Assembly: GCA_958299035.1 (NCBI GenBank)
Contig: CATQJL010000112.1
Span: 47,140,941 to 47,204,940, forward strand
Length of the DNA stretch: 64,000 nt
Reading direction: 5' to 3'
DNA from: Cylicocyclus nassatus
Taxonomy: Eukaryota; Nematoda; Chromadorea; Rhabditida; Strongylidae
Part shown: positions 41,150 through 51,900 of the stretch, one piece after another
How the letters are laid out: every line of letters starts with the position of its first letter
Numbering within the stretch: the stretch's first letter is position 1
Program-made: the position numbers and the translations under genes
The notes under the pieces: model-generated
Database searches by the model: none
Seen by the model: only the letters and a program-made list of their open reading frames with translations
What the model was told of the DNA's origin: nothing

Positions 41150-41580
41150 GGCAGCGTCTCGGCAGAATGAACCTACCTCAGATTTTGACACAGTTGGATA
41201 GGAGGCCCTTCAAGTGAACCAAAACAGCAACTCCGCGCCGAAAATGTGAACTCTGCATACCAGGGGGGCAACCCAACCGCCGCTTCCCTTCCTCCTTTCG
41301 CTCCCCTAACACCTTGTTCGGACGAGTATGTTCTCCGCTAGAAAACGCGCCGTCACTCGTCGCTTCGTAGGGCAGAATTGTTCTAGCGCTCTCTACCTCC
41401 TTACTCTGCGTCTCTGACGGCAGAGAAAAACGGCTCACTCGGCTCGACCGTCTCTAGGGGGGTTTCAAAAGGCAGGGTTTTCCCATTTTCGCGCTAAGGG
41501 GAGTTCATGTCGTGATTCAGGGGGTCGGAATAGCCCCAAATTTGCCATAACTCAGTTGAAAATCCGCCGAGCCGCTGCCT
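41150..41580. repeat. TTAA-class MITE, AGGCAGCG ends
   Basis: Left TTAAGGCAGCGTCTCGGC (TTAA at 41146-41149), right GCCGAGCCGCTGCCTTCAA. Degenerate inverted ends, related to the 2568-2834 family. Confidence 0.6.
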
Positions 41581-42097
41581 TCAAGTGGTAGGCTACAAAT
41601 GCGCTACAGTTTGATCTTCGGTAACAACGTGCAGAAAATTTCTTCTTTCGAAGGCGGTCAAGTGCGAAATTTCAAGGGTCAAAAAACAAAAATGAAGCCG
41701 CTCTCAGTCTGAATCGAGCACATCAAGCCGAAACTGCAGTGATGCATCAAATATAAGCGGTTCATAGCACGCAAAGACTGTCATGTTGGCATCTCCTTGA
41801 TCGAGCGCTCTTTCGTTCCTCTTATCGTCTGCTGTCTCTCCTGTGCACCGACTATCTTCGTCGGACGCAACGGGGCCCAGTCGTTGCGTGTCATGAATTG
41901 ACGATACCTCAAATTGTGCATTTTGTTAAGTTGATTGCATAAAGATTTTTATGCTGATTTTGACGCCAAAGGCAATTTGCGAAGTCATGGTGGATTTCGT
42001 TCCCAAAAGTGCTCCAAACCAACGTGTGCTCCCTGGGCGGTATTCAAACAAAGGTATGAATGGCACACTGCAAATATCTGCACTCAAAAGCTTTTTC

Positions 42098-44285
42098 AAG
42101 ATCCTGGGGCGGTATGAATCAATCTCCCGTTTGAAAGCGGGCGATCATTCAATAGAAACCACTCAGACACTTTTTCCGACGGCCCGCGCGCTTTCATGAG
42201 CCTACCGTGCGAGCGGCGCGCCTAAATTTGTGGGCGTGGCATCGTTTCCGACGGGCGGCGCGCCATCGAAAACTGCCGTGCGAGCGGCGCGCCTTGCCTT
42301 CGACGGGCGGCGCGCCATCTTGAGTGACCGGCGAGCGGCGCGCCATCAACAAACATGTAAGAACAACGAACATATAACTTAACAAGACGCGTAAGCATCA
42401 TTTTGAATTCGTTATTAGCCGTAGGAGGTTGCATTTGTTATCGCATTTTGGTTGCTTGTCCGTTTCGCCGGCTAATCGTCTCCATTCTTTGTAAGTTTTT
42501 TTCTGGTTCACATTTTACAGTCATTGTCATTCATGTGCTCCCTATTCCGTAGCATCTTAGCGTCCGTATTGCGTCCGCTATTCGGCTATTCGGGCCTCAA
42601 AATTTTTTGCCATGGATTTCGCTCAAACTTGGTCCAGAGGGGTTATCTGACATGCTGATCACGATTATCACCCTTTCTCCGCAGGAAAGCGCCTCCCTGG
42701 AGGGCTACGGTATGTATACGGTAGGGGGTCAAAATCATAGATTTGCCCGAAACTTGCCCCAAAGGGGTTATTCGGCCCGCTGATGCTAAATATCACATTG
42801 GTTTTGAACCGTAACGTCATTACGGTAGCTACACGTTAACGGGTGTGAAACATAGTTCTGCCTGAAACGGTTGTACGGCGATTCGGACGATCGTGAAGCT
42901 TTGCACACACCCACCGCCGTGCGCTACACACCCTGCCGCGGCTTTTGCCTAAGCAAAGCACAGGGGAAAGATACATTTGCCGATTTGTGATGTCGACCCC
43001 TACCATAACTATGCAGGGAGACGTTTTCGTGCGGAATGGTTTTTTGGTGCCATCACCAGAGTTGTTTGCTATGTTTTTTCCTGATGTTACAATATCTTGA
43101 AGATGTATCGTGCCGCGGTCAGTCTCAAGCGTAAATCTGGAGGACCACAAACGTATGCGAAGCCTAGACCTGTTTTTCCACCGTATCTCACTGGGTATGT
43201 TTGTTATCTGGTTTTATTACCTTTAGTAGTTTCGTTTTCAGTAAAGAGAATCCTTTTGTGGAAAATATTGTCGAAGGCGAAGGGGCACCCTCAGATATCC
43301 AGATGGAAGAAGTTCCACAAGGTTCATAGCTTTTGCTTTTTTTCCTCTCTGTCATGTTTCCTAGACTTTGTTTTTTCAGGTAACGTGTACGAAAGACGCG
43401 AGTTTCATGTTGAAACTCCTCTACGAGGAGTTCAGCCTCTTCCGTTGCCTAGATTACTTCATGAATGTGTTTAGAACGGAATCATGCACATTGACAGGGC
43501 AACCCGTCTAATTTTGTCGAAGATGCATCGCCAAGAGTTTAACGAAGCGGTCTACTACGTAAGTACGAGTACATTGATTTTGATAAAACATACAAATTTT
43601 TTCTAGGAGTTTATCAGATCCGATATCGTACTACGCGCTAAAGTCACTTACGACAGTTTGAATCGCATGGTAGGATTGGACATCCACTCGCTAATATTGC
43701 TAATCGCATGACAGTACGGCTGCACATTTTGGGATGTCATATATTCCGGTTTTTTTTTGCTCAATCAGGTCATTCTTACCGGTATCTAAAACTGCTTTCT
43801 CAGTATCAGTATGGCTGCTGTGCTTTACGTGTTTTCAACAGGGTGCTTAGCGTAAAAGGTATTGATGATATTATAGTTGTTGCCTGTTGTGTTCTGTTTT
43901 TTATTTTGTATTATGTCGTTCTGTAAGTCTTTGGATAATAAATCTGCCATCATCATACCTGTATACATGTTTGGCAATAAATCTGACGCTATGAGGTCGT
44001 ATTTCAATGACAAAATGTGAAGTTTATCAAAGGATTGCTATCTGTGTCACAATACGGTCCTACAACGCTTTCGAAGGAGCGGGCGAGCGGCGCGCCTTCA
44101 GCGAGCGAGCCGCGTACCTTCATTCCACGGGCGGCGGGAGGCATGAGCGCTCGCACGCTCAAGGCGCGCGGGCCGTCGGAAAAAGTGTCTGAGCATACAT
44201 CACGGGTCGGGCGCCCAACCCGGTCTGGCGATCATTTTCTCGCCCGCTTTCAAAACGTGAAATTGTTGCATACCACCCCTGGTTC
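42098..44285. mobile_element. 2.2-kb long-TIR element with GGCGCGCC-rich ends and internal gene
   Basis: Ends share GCGCGCGGGCCGTCGG, AAAAAGTGTCTGAG, a CGATCAT motif and CGCCCGCTTTCAAA in inverted order over roughly 120-150 bases. Several GGCGCGCC palindromes sit inside both ends. The right end has about 30 extra bases. A small intron-containing gene (43103-43789) lies inside. MULE-like architecture is an inference. Confidence 0.6.
43103..43789 (+). CDS. Candidate six-exon gene of unknown function inside a long-TIR element
   Basis: Exons 43103-43194, 43242-43321, 43380-43429, 43475-43558, 43607-43669 and 43715-43789 join in phase to give about 147 residues. The start is MYRAAVSLKRKSGG. Later blocks include PFVENIVEGEGAPSD, YERREFHVETPLRG, HIDRATRLILSKMHRQ, EFIRSDIVLRAKVTYDSLN and YGCTFWDVIYSG. 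Exon 3 contains a TAG (43472-43474) unless the 45-base intron 43430-43474 is removed. That TAG forms part of a good TGTTTAG acceptor, but the donor (GGA/gttcag) is weak. No domain was recognised. The gene lies between inverted ends at about 42.1 and 44.28 kb, so it could be the element's own protein or captured host sequence. If the short intron is not used, this is a broken gene. Confidence 0.4.
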
Positions 44286-44629
44286 CAAGCTGATTTACTA
44301 GAAAGAAAGTATAGTTCTATAATACAATCGTGACGACGAGTTTGACTGCGGTCTTTACGCCTACGGGAGCATAAAGCGCTCATACAAAAAGGTACCACCT
44401 CAACGCTCAGCTCAGTCACATCCAGTGTGCAAATGCTATCGTACGTAAGCAGAAATCATTCGAATAGCGATGAAAACCAAAAAATGCGGTTGTCGGAAGG
44501 TGCGTGTGTGTCGCGCGCGGTCGCGCCATCGTCACGACTTTTCAAATGTCCTATAATGTCGCAGTTGTGTGTTGTTTAGATGCGTTCTAGACCGTTCTTT
44601 AGTTGTTTTCCTGTGAGGTTTGGCATCTA

Positions 44630-44836
44630 CAGTCTGCCCCAATCAGAATCAGGCGGAGCCGTTGGAGTGAATCGCGCGCTCGCAGCGCTAGGGGTTCGCG
44701 CCGCATATGCTCACTGTCAGAGAGAGCGAAGAGATTGAAGAGAAGGCAGACAAGCAGGCCGTAGGCGTGGCGCAAAACTATATACCAATGCGGACTCCCC
44801 ATGCCATTTTTGGCCTGATTAGGATTGGGCAGACTG
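44630..44836. repeat. TA-flanked MITE, CAGTCTGCCCCAATC ends, copy 1
   Basis: 207 bp with inverted ends CAGTCTGCCCCAATCAG/GGATTGGGCAGACTG bounded by TA. The second copy at 60914-61121 is inside a mariner-type element. Confidence 0.85.
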
Positions 44837-46275
44837 TACACAAGTTTGAACAGAAGAAAATAACGGAAAAAATTTGAAGTGACCAAATAATCGAGTCAGA
44901 GGATCTTTGCAAACTTCTACTCGCACTTATATGATGTCCGTGTGAAGCATTATTGAAGCTTGCATGAATAACAGACAAGACAAGAAAAGCAGTATCATCT
45001 ATTCCACGACTAGGAGACGCGAGACCGCATGCAGACATTGTCTTAACAAGTTTGAGTTTGTTCTTCCCTGTTTCCAAAGAAAGGATAATCCCGGACGAGC
45101 TAAATGACAAGTATAAACCTGCTAAGTACACGATTGGGCTTGTTTAGACAATGTGTGCAATGCGGTCTCGCGTCTCCTAGTCGAAGAATGAATGATAGCA
45201 ATAATTGGCTCTGCAGTAATGATAAGACTGTAGTATGAATACCTATTGAACCATGGGAAATATTCATTTACTTTTGACTGTGAGTGCTGACCGCTCGCAC
45301 AAATGGCTCAGGTAAAGAACGTAAGATATTGCATTTTCAAGCATATCCTGATCGAGCAGTATGGCAGATCATTTGTTTAGTCCCTGGGCGTCATTTCTGC
45401 CATGCCTCAGGCCTATTGATACCCTTGGCTGTGTGTTACCTCATCCACCGGCATCGACCAAGCTTCGAACTTGTCAGAACTTTGTCCATTGTTCGCGGAA
45501 ACGCCAAGATGTGCTACCTTTAGCTCCCTCTACATAAGCATCAAAACCTGTTCAGCTCAGCTGACTGCTAAAAAAAGGTACAGTGTACCAAATAGCTGTA
45601 GATGTGGAGCTCTAGGGTTATCCATGTGGGTAAAAGCCCTGCAATCGACACGATATGCACAATTGATTTTTTGTCTAGAAAGGGTAAAAGGTGGCCTGCA
45701 CTCAACTGCGAATTTCAGGATGGCGACATCCAGCTATATAAGGCGCATGAGCGTATTCGCGCTCTTAGTAAGGAACTTTCCATGCAAGAAGATGCCGCAG
45801 TACGGGTAAGTTTGCAATACCAATGTGACGCATACCGATGCCAATCTAAACTCTTTATGAGCTATACTGTAGAGCACAATATTGTCGGACTTCAAAAAAA
45901 AAAATGCGCGCTAAAAAGTAGTCTCCGGTTGTCATCATTTTATAAGAAAACCGATGGAGAACCGGAAAGAAAGCACATGCATTCGGCTATAGGTGGCATA
46001 TCTGGCCTTAGCCGGATCACCCAGTGATAGCAAGAGAGACCGTAGCAAATGCAGAATCGTGAGTAAGAATTGTGTCCAGTCTATTCGCATTCCCTGTCCT
46101 CCTTCATCTCTGTTCCCTATGCCTCTCTCCATTTCCGTCTCCGAGTCTCCTTGAAGGCAGTGTCTCACCAAAATTTGAATGCGGGATTTCTGCATATTAC
46201 AAGTCTTTCCGACTCTGTCTGACACCTTACATAAGTTCAAATTCGCTCAATTTCTTCAAAACCCCTCTCTCTTAG
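44837..46275. other. Interval with isolated candidate exon
   Basis: 45718-45807 (+) is open between a TTTCAG acceptor and a GTAAGT donor and encodes DGDIQLYKAHERIRALSKEL plus nine more residues. No flanking exons could be phased, so no gene is claimed. Confidence 0.35.
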
Positions 46276-47077
46276 GGCTGTGTCCGAACAAAACGTTGAT
46301 TTTGAGATTCTGTGCATTGAGCCCGCTATGCTGGGTGGAGGACATTAGGTCGCCGAAAGAGGGCGGTCCCTGCGGTCATTTGCGACAAATACGCACCCTT
46401 GTACATACGCGGACATGCGTTCCTGCAGGGAATCCGCGCGGGACTCTTCCAAATTCGGCGACCTAATGTCCTCCACCCCTCTATGCTGGATCCGAAAATC
46501 CACATTTTAGAGCGCGAAAAGGGCAAGGGCTCTGACGAGGGAGGGTAATCACAGGTGAAGGGTCTTCCCCACTATGAAAGCATGGTCCCAGCTCTCGGTT
46601 ATCTTCTCGGTTCCAATTTCACATCAAACGTTCGTAGTTAGTCGGTGGCGATGTCAGGGCAGGCTTATCCGTGTCTATTCGCTATGCTGAATCCGAAAAT
46701 CCACATTGGAGAGCGCGAAAACGACGAAAAAGGGCACTAACACTGGAGGGAAATAGCAAGTGGGCGGGGTCTTCCCCATTGTGAATTCACGCTTCCAGCT
46801 TCCAGAGCAATTTTCTCGAATCCGGTAGCCGCTCTGACATCACTACCGATCAAGTGCAAACGAATGACTTGAAACCGGAATCAAAAAGATCGCCCCCAAA
46901 ACTGGGAACGTGAATTCACCGTGGGGAAGATCCCGCCCACTTGCTGATTTCCCTCCAGTATTAGAGCCCTTTTTCGTCGTTTTCGCGCTCTCCAATGTGG
47001 ATTTTCGGATTCAGCATAGCGAAGAGGCCCGGGTAAGCACAAAATCTCAAAGTCGAGTTTCTGCCCGGACACTACCT
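46276..47077. repeat. Broken TTAA-class palindromic MITE carrying a nested insertion
   Basis: The left end near 46276 reads GGGCTGTGTCCGAACAAAACG and the right end CCCGGACACTACCTTTA. Internal arms (TGAATCCGAAAATCCACATT and complement) match the 25554-26008 family. The left arm is split by 46334-46480. Confidence 0.75.
46334..46480. repeat. MITE with 8-bp duplication nested in the previous element
   Basis: Inverted ends GGTGGAGGACATTAGGTCGC are flanked by CTATGCTG on both sides (46326-46333, 46481-46488). Removing it restores the host-family arm. hAT-type by duplication length. Confidence 0.85.
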
Positions 47078-47080
47078 TTA

Positions 47081-47283
47081 GGCCCCGGACAGACTTCACG
47101 CGATTTGATCATCGCGACTGAATCGCGACGAGACAACTGTTACAACATCATTCCATGCCGATCAACTTGCATTTCGGTTGTGATACTTTTCCAGCCCGAA
47201 ATTTTTGAATGTGAAATGAAAATGAATGGAAATGTCGGCGATTGAGTCGCGACGATCAAATCGCGTGAAGTCTGTCCGGGGCC
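47081..47283. repeat. PIF/Harbinger-like MITE, GGCCCCGG ends, copy 2
   Basis: 203 bp, TTA flanks (47078-47080, 47284-47286), clearly related to 17441-17631. Inserted at the right terminus of the 46.3-kb element. Confidence 0.88.
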
Positions 47284-47286
47284 TTA

Positions 47287-48434
47287 AGGGACCCGCGGAG
47301 GCAACTTGGACGAGATGTGTCTTCCTACTCTAGCCTGCGCCGCAGGTGCGACCATGTCAGCGAAAGGGATGTTGCCTAGAAGACGTGCCGAAACACGAAG
47401 GAGGAAGCCGGCGAGTGGGCCAGCGCGGGCAAAATCGCTTTTTATGGGTCATTTTGAGTGCAGTTTCCCCGGAGTAAGAGGCGGCGGATCGAACTGGACT
47501 TACAACTGAGTGTTAGGTAGATTCATGACCTATCCAGGGGCCCTCTAAATAAATTGTGGAGACCCGCCCGCATTACCATAGTTTTAGTGAGGCACTACCT
47601 CTAAGCGCTCTGTAACCCGTTGCGAATACAGTACAACAACCCTCATCTCATGTTTGGAATTATTTATTTTTCTCACAGCATTGAAATGAGCTTTACCGCT
47701 GTTTAACATAAAATTGTGCAGTTGTTTTGATAGCGATCAACAAAAGCCTATCCTTGGAAACTGCAACAAACAGATCAATCAATATAGTATCTCGGAAAAT
47801 TCTCGCAGTTGCGATTTCGCCGTTCAAACCTTTAACACGTTTCGGACCGGTGCTGCACATGGTGCAGCACCCTGCTTTGAAGGATTTTCTTGACGTTTGC
47901 AGGAGGTTTTCTTTTAGTCCAAAGTTATCAAGTCAAAGGCCTAAGCTTCTACTTTTTACATGACTTTGTAGAGTTGTGCCGCCGATATTTGTTTAGGAGA
48001 TATGAGCACAAATTGAACAACAGTTGCAACGAAGTGCGGTAACGCGAACGACGCGTGCGACGTCGCAACTTTCCTTTGCTTCAGTATCGAAGAGAAAAAC
48101 TGCAGTTTCAATACTGATGTGTACCGTCCACAACATGGATATTTGGTTACTATTAGAAACTGAGTTCTTGTTCCTATCTTTTAGGAAAGCGCAGAACTCC
48201 TTCTCAGGTGAAAATTTAAACACTTCGAATTCACTCAGAATTTTGGGCGTGGAGGTTTTCTGACATGGTCATTACAGGTGTAGCACATAGTCTCCAAAAT
48301 AAGGGGCTGCACGTCAGGAGGTACGCCAAGCCCCGCCGCGCAAGCCGCGTTCGAATCTTGGGGCCCACGAAACCCCCGCTGTTGAAGATTTCCCGCGGCA
48401 AAAACAGATACATGACTGGATGCCTTAAGTAACA
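47287..48434. other. Interval upstream of the LTR element, no supported gene
   Basis: Short frames only. Near 48325 the sequence GTCAGGAGGTACG recurs inverted at about 57862-57874 beyond the 3' LTR, suggesting an older repeat split by the retroelement. Confidence 0.4.
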
Positions 48435-48439
48435 CTGCG

Positions 48440-48654
48440 TGTCGCCGACATGGCGACCTCTTCGGCAGGCTCCCGATAGAACTGTTTGCCCAGCTCCCCT
48501 GCTATAAAAGCAGGGGGCTGGGAGTGATAAGCATGTCTCTTTCGCATCCATCAATTTGCACCTGGTCCGGGTAAAAAGGACGTCATTGTTGTTATATTAT
48601 TGCTATGTTCCCGAATAAATCCTTTTGTAAAAGTCTGAACCACCGTTTGGCACA
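48440..48654 (+). repeat. 5' LTR of BEL/Pao element
   Basis: 215 bp, starting TG and ending CA, matching 57571-57785 with one difference seen. It contains a TATA-like TATAAAAG (48503-48510) inside a GC-rich hairpin-like stretch and AATAAA at 48614-48619, consistent with U3 promoter and R polyadenylation functions. Confidence 0.96.
48503..48510 (+). promoter_or_regulatory. LTR TATA box
   Basis: TATAAAAG in the 5' LTR, flanked by the inverted pair CCCCTGC / GCAGGGG. An identical copy lies in the 3' LTR. Confidence 0.6.
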
Positions 48655-48657
48655 TTT

Positions 48658-48670
48658 TGGTGCATCGGTC
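48658..48670 (+). other. Primer-binding site, tRNA-Gly type
   Basis: TGGTGCATCGGTC begins 3 bases after the 5' LTR. It matches the complement of a tRNA-Gly(GCC) 3' end (TGGTGCATCGGCC) at 12 of 13 positions, from memory of that tRNA. Confidence 0.7.
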
Positions 48671-48720
48671 AAAAAAAAATCCTTTTTTTTTGGTCGAGAT
48701 TCTTTATTGAATCGAAAAAG

Positions 48721-48825
48721 TCTAGGCCATCATACCTAGCACAAGTCCAGCATTTCCCTGGCAATAAAGACTAGGACATCATATCTAGCAACAAGAAAGC
48801 CCAGGCTATCATACCTGGCAACACA
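48721..48825 (+). repeat. Leader array of AGG-CATCAT-CCTRGCAAC motifs
   Basis: Three close copies of a roughly 20-base motif with core (A/C)AGG-Y-ATCATAYCTRGCA lie near 48723, 48772 and 48812. Each can pair CTAGG/CAGG with CCTAG/CCTGG around an ATCAT loop. A weaker copy (CCAGCATTTCCCTGGCA) starts near 48747. The position between primer site and gag suits a packaging or dimerisation element, which is an inference. Confidence 0.6.
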
Positions 48826-48846
48826 TACGCTACAATAAAGTAGGCT

Positions 48847-48852
48847 GTAAGT
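48847..48852 (+). promoter_or_regulatory. Candidate leader splice donor
   Basis: A consensus GTAAGT lies 54 bases before the polyprotein ATG. It could splice to acceptors upstream of the envelope region or of the 3' accessory ORF, where TAATCAG ends at 56953 directly before that ORF's ATG. Splicing is inferred, not shown. Confidence 0.35.
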
Positions 48853-48900
48853 TAAAGCAAAAGCAAAGCACTTAAGCCGAAAAAAAAGCAAAAAGTGATA

Positions 48901-51900
48901 ATGGCATTCACATTACACAAAAAACCAATAGCATACAGTGCTAAATCCTTGGGTACCTTGGTGGAAAAATACAGAGGTTACTCCGAAGGGGTCTCGACCA
49001 GCGGGAATGAGACGAAACAGCTCGATGAGCTTTACAATGCTGCAGACCTGATCAGCGGAGGAATTGAGCTCATCAGGGAGAGCAGAGACGCACTCCAGAT
49101 CTTGGTAGACAAGCTGGATAAGCAATTCGACGACCTAAATGTAAAAGGTAATCGTAAAGAACTGTTAGCTGAAATCGAAGAAATCGACAAAGACACGCAA
49201 TACAGCGAAAAAATCGCGGCTGCTAACGACACAATGTACGTGCTAAAAGCGCGATTGAACGAAACTCGCACGAAAGCGAAAAGACTTGCAAAGAAGCTGG
49301 ATATGCCAGTACATACCGAAACGGTATCGACACCTAGCGATGCAGCAATGAAAGGTGAAATCAACGGAGAAGATAGAGAGTTCTCCGCCAATGCAGGGGC
49401 ATGGTTATCCGAAGACCTATTGATAAATAGCGTCGTAGAGTCAGAAGACATGATGTGTCGAACTCTGAAACCAAAACAGCTCAAAATACCGAGGTTTTAT
49501 GGCGACGAAGAGGAATTCGCCGAATACTGGGCCATTTTCAGCACCCTGGTACATGAGAACAAAGTCCTAAGCACAACAGAAAAAATGATGTTTCTCAAGG
49601 ACAGCCTCAAGGGAAGGGCGGAAATTGCCGTGAAAGGAATAGAAATGGTACCAAAAAATTACCAGTGGATGATAGAAACACTGAAGAAAAAATACAGCAA
49701 CAGGCCTGTAAATAGAGCCAGAGTCGTGCAAAAATTGGTCGACATGCGACCAGCAACAAATACTGCTGAAAGCTGCTCAGACACACATGACAAAATACGC
49801 ATGTTGATAAACCAACTGGTCTCTGCCGGGCAAGACATCCGCAAGATGCAAGATGCTCTCTGGACAGAGAAAATTCTGGAAAAATTTCCATACAACATAG
49901 TGAAGAACGTGCTCACGTCAACGCAAGAACTGCAAGAAATCACAGTGGACGACATAATGGAAGCTCTAGACAAGCAAATTGAAGCAAAAAAATACGTGGA
50001 TTCGCGTCTCAAACATTTCTCGAAAGGAGAACAACCACGAAAACGCCCAGATTATGCACACAGCGAGCGTAATTATGCAAACAACGAACGTACTATACCA
50101 AAAAATACGAACACGTGTGTATTTTGCAAGATGTCCAATCATACGGCATCGAATTGCAGAACGGTAACCGACACTTTTGCAAGACGAAACGTGGTCAAAG
50201 AAGAACATCTTTGTTGGAAATGCTTCTCCAACGAACACAGTGCTGGTGCCTGCATGAAACCAAACTGTTCTCGATGTGGGCGACTACATGATGTCTCCTT
50301 GTGCCCATCCTCAAACGCTCCAAACATGAACGAGCGAAATTCGAATCAAGCAACAAACAGTCGCAACTACAACCATCAAAGGTCAGCATATCGCACTGAT
50401 AGACATGATACAAGAGCAAATAGACCACAATGGCGCAATAATCATGGACGCGACTTCCAAGATAGGACAAACCAAAGACAAGTCGTAAACAACACATGTG
50501 TTGATACAGGAAACGACAATGCACAAGCGGTCAGAAACAAAGAACAATTTGTGCTTATGACCGCGGAAGGCAATCTGTGGAACCACAGGACAAATCAGTA
50601 TGAAAAAGTCCTGTTTTTCTTCGACACAGGAGCTCAAAAAACACTCATAAAAGAGAGCACTGCTGAAGAATTTTGTCTACCAACCCAGAACACGGAACAC
50701 TGCACGATGTCCGGCATTGGTGGACATACCGAACACTTCAAAAGCAAGATCGTAACGCTGAAAGTCAGCACAGCCTATGGCAAAGAGATGATACTCACCG
50801 GGCAAACAAAACCGGTCATAACCAACGGTTTCTCCTCGGTTCGGCTGTCCGATGAAGACAAAAATTTCCTGCAAACAAAAGAAATGGTCGTCTGCAATCC
50901 GCGAGTGCGCGGTGAACTTCAAAACCCGCAGATCCTCATCGGTATAGACTATTTTCTCGCGATGGTACCTCCAAGCGCAGAAAATATACAAATGCCGTCA
51001 GGATTGAACATTACAAAAACAGTGTTTGGACCGAGTATACACGGCAAAGGGACGATTCCACCATCGCTAACTATCACCAACACTGCAATCCACGCGCTAA
51101 CTCTCATAAATGACGTCAAAGAGTCAGAAATGCTCCAGAAAATGTTTGAACTCGAAGGACTAGGAATTTCCTCAGAAGAGTTGCAAAAAGATGAGAGCAC
51201 ATTCACATATTTCCAGACCTACTCAAAGAAACTTTCGTTTCAAGACGGTGTTGTGATCGCTCCGCTACCACTCAAAGACAGCATAGTTGATCTAAGCGAT
51301 AACTATGCAGTGGCTTACAGAAGACTACTAGCACTTTGGCAGCTTCTGCAAAACAACGAAAACCAACGAAATTGGTACAAAACTGTTCTTGACAAATACA
51401 TACAGGACAACGTAATAGAGGTAGCCAAAGATGATATTTCTGATAAAGCCGGCACCTATTATATGCCACACTCAGGCGTTTGGCGGCCAAACAAAGCAGT
51501 ACCTTTACGTATAGTGTTTGACGCGTCCTCCAAGCGAAAAACACAATTTTCGCTAAACGACGTGGTCTACACCGGCGAGTCCTTCGTGAACAAAATACAT
51601 GATGTACTAACGTCGAGTCGATCGGACCACATCATTCTGCTTTGCGACATTGAAGCCGCTTTCACGCAAATCCGACTAAGTAGCGCTCACAAAGACTTAT
51701 GCAGATTCTTATGGGTGCGAGACACTGAAAAAGCGCCAACAAAAGACAATATCGTCGAATATCGATTTACGAGGCTCCCGTTCGGGCTGACAGCTTCTCC
51801 AAGCATCCTGAACATGGTGATTCTCGCCTTTTTGGACTGGAAGAACACACCCCTAGCAAGAGAGATTGCATCGCATCTGTATGTGGACAACATCCTCCTA

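Noticed and set aside
48340..48365. GTTCGAATCTTGGGGCCC resembling a tRNA T arm
   Set aside because: No tRNA body upstream; it is probably part of a repeat.
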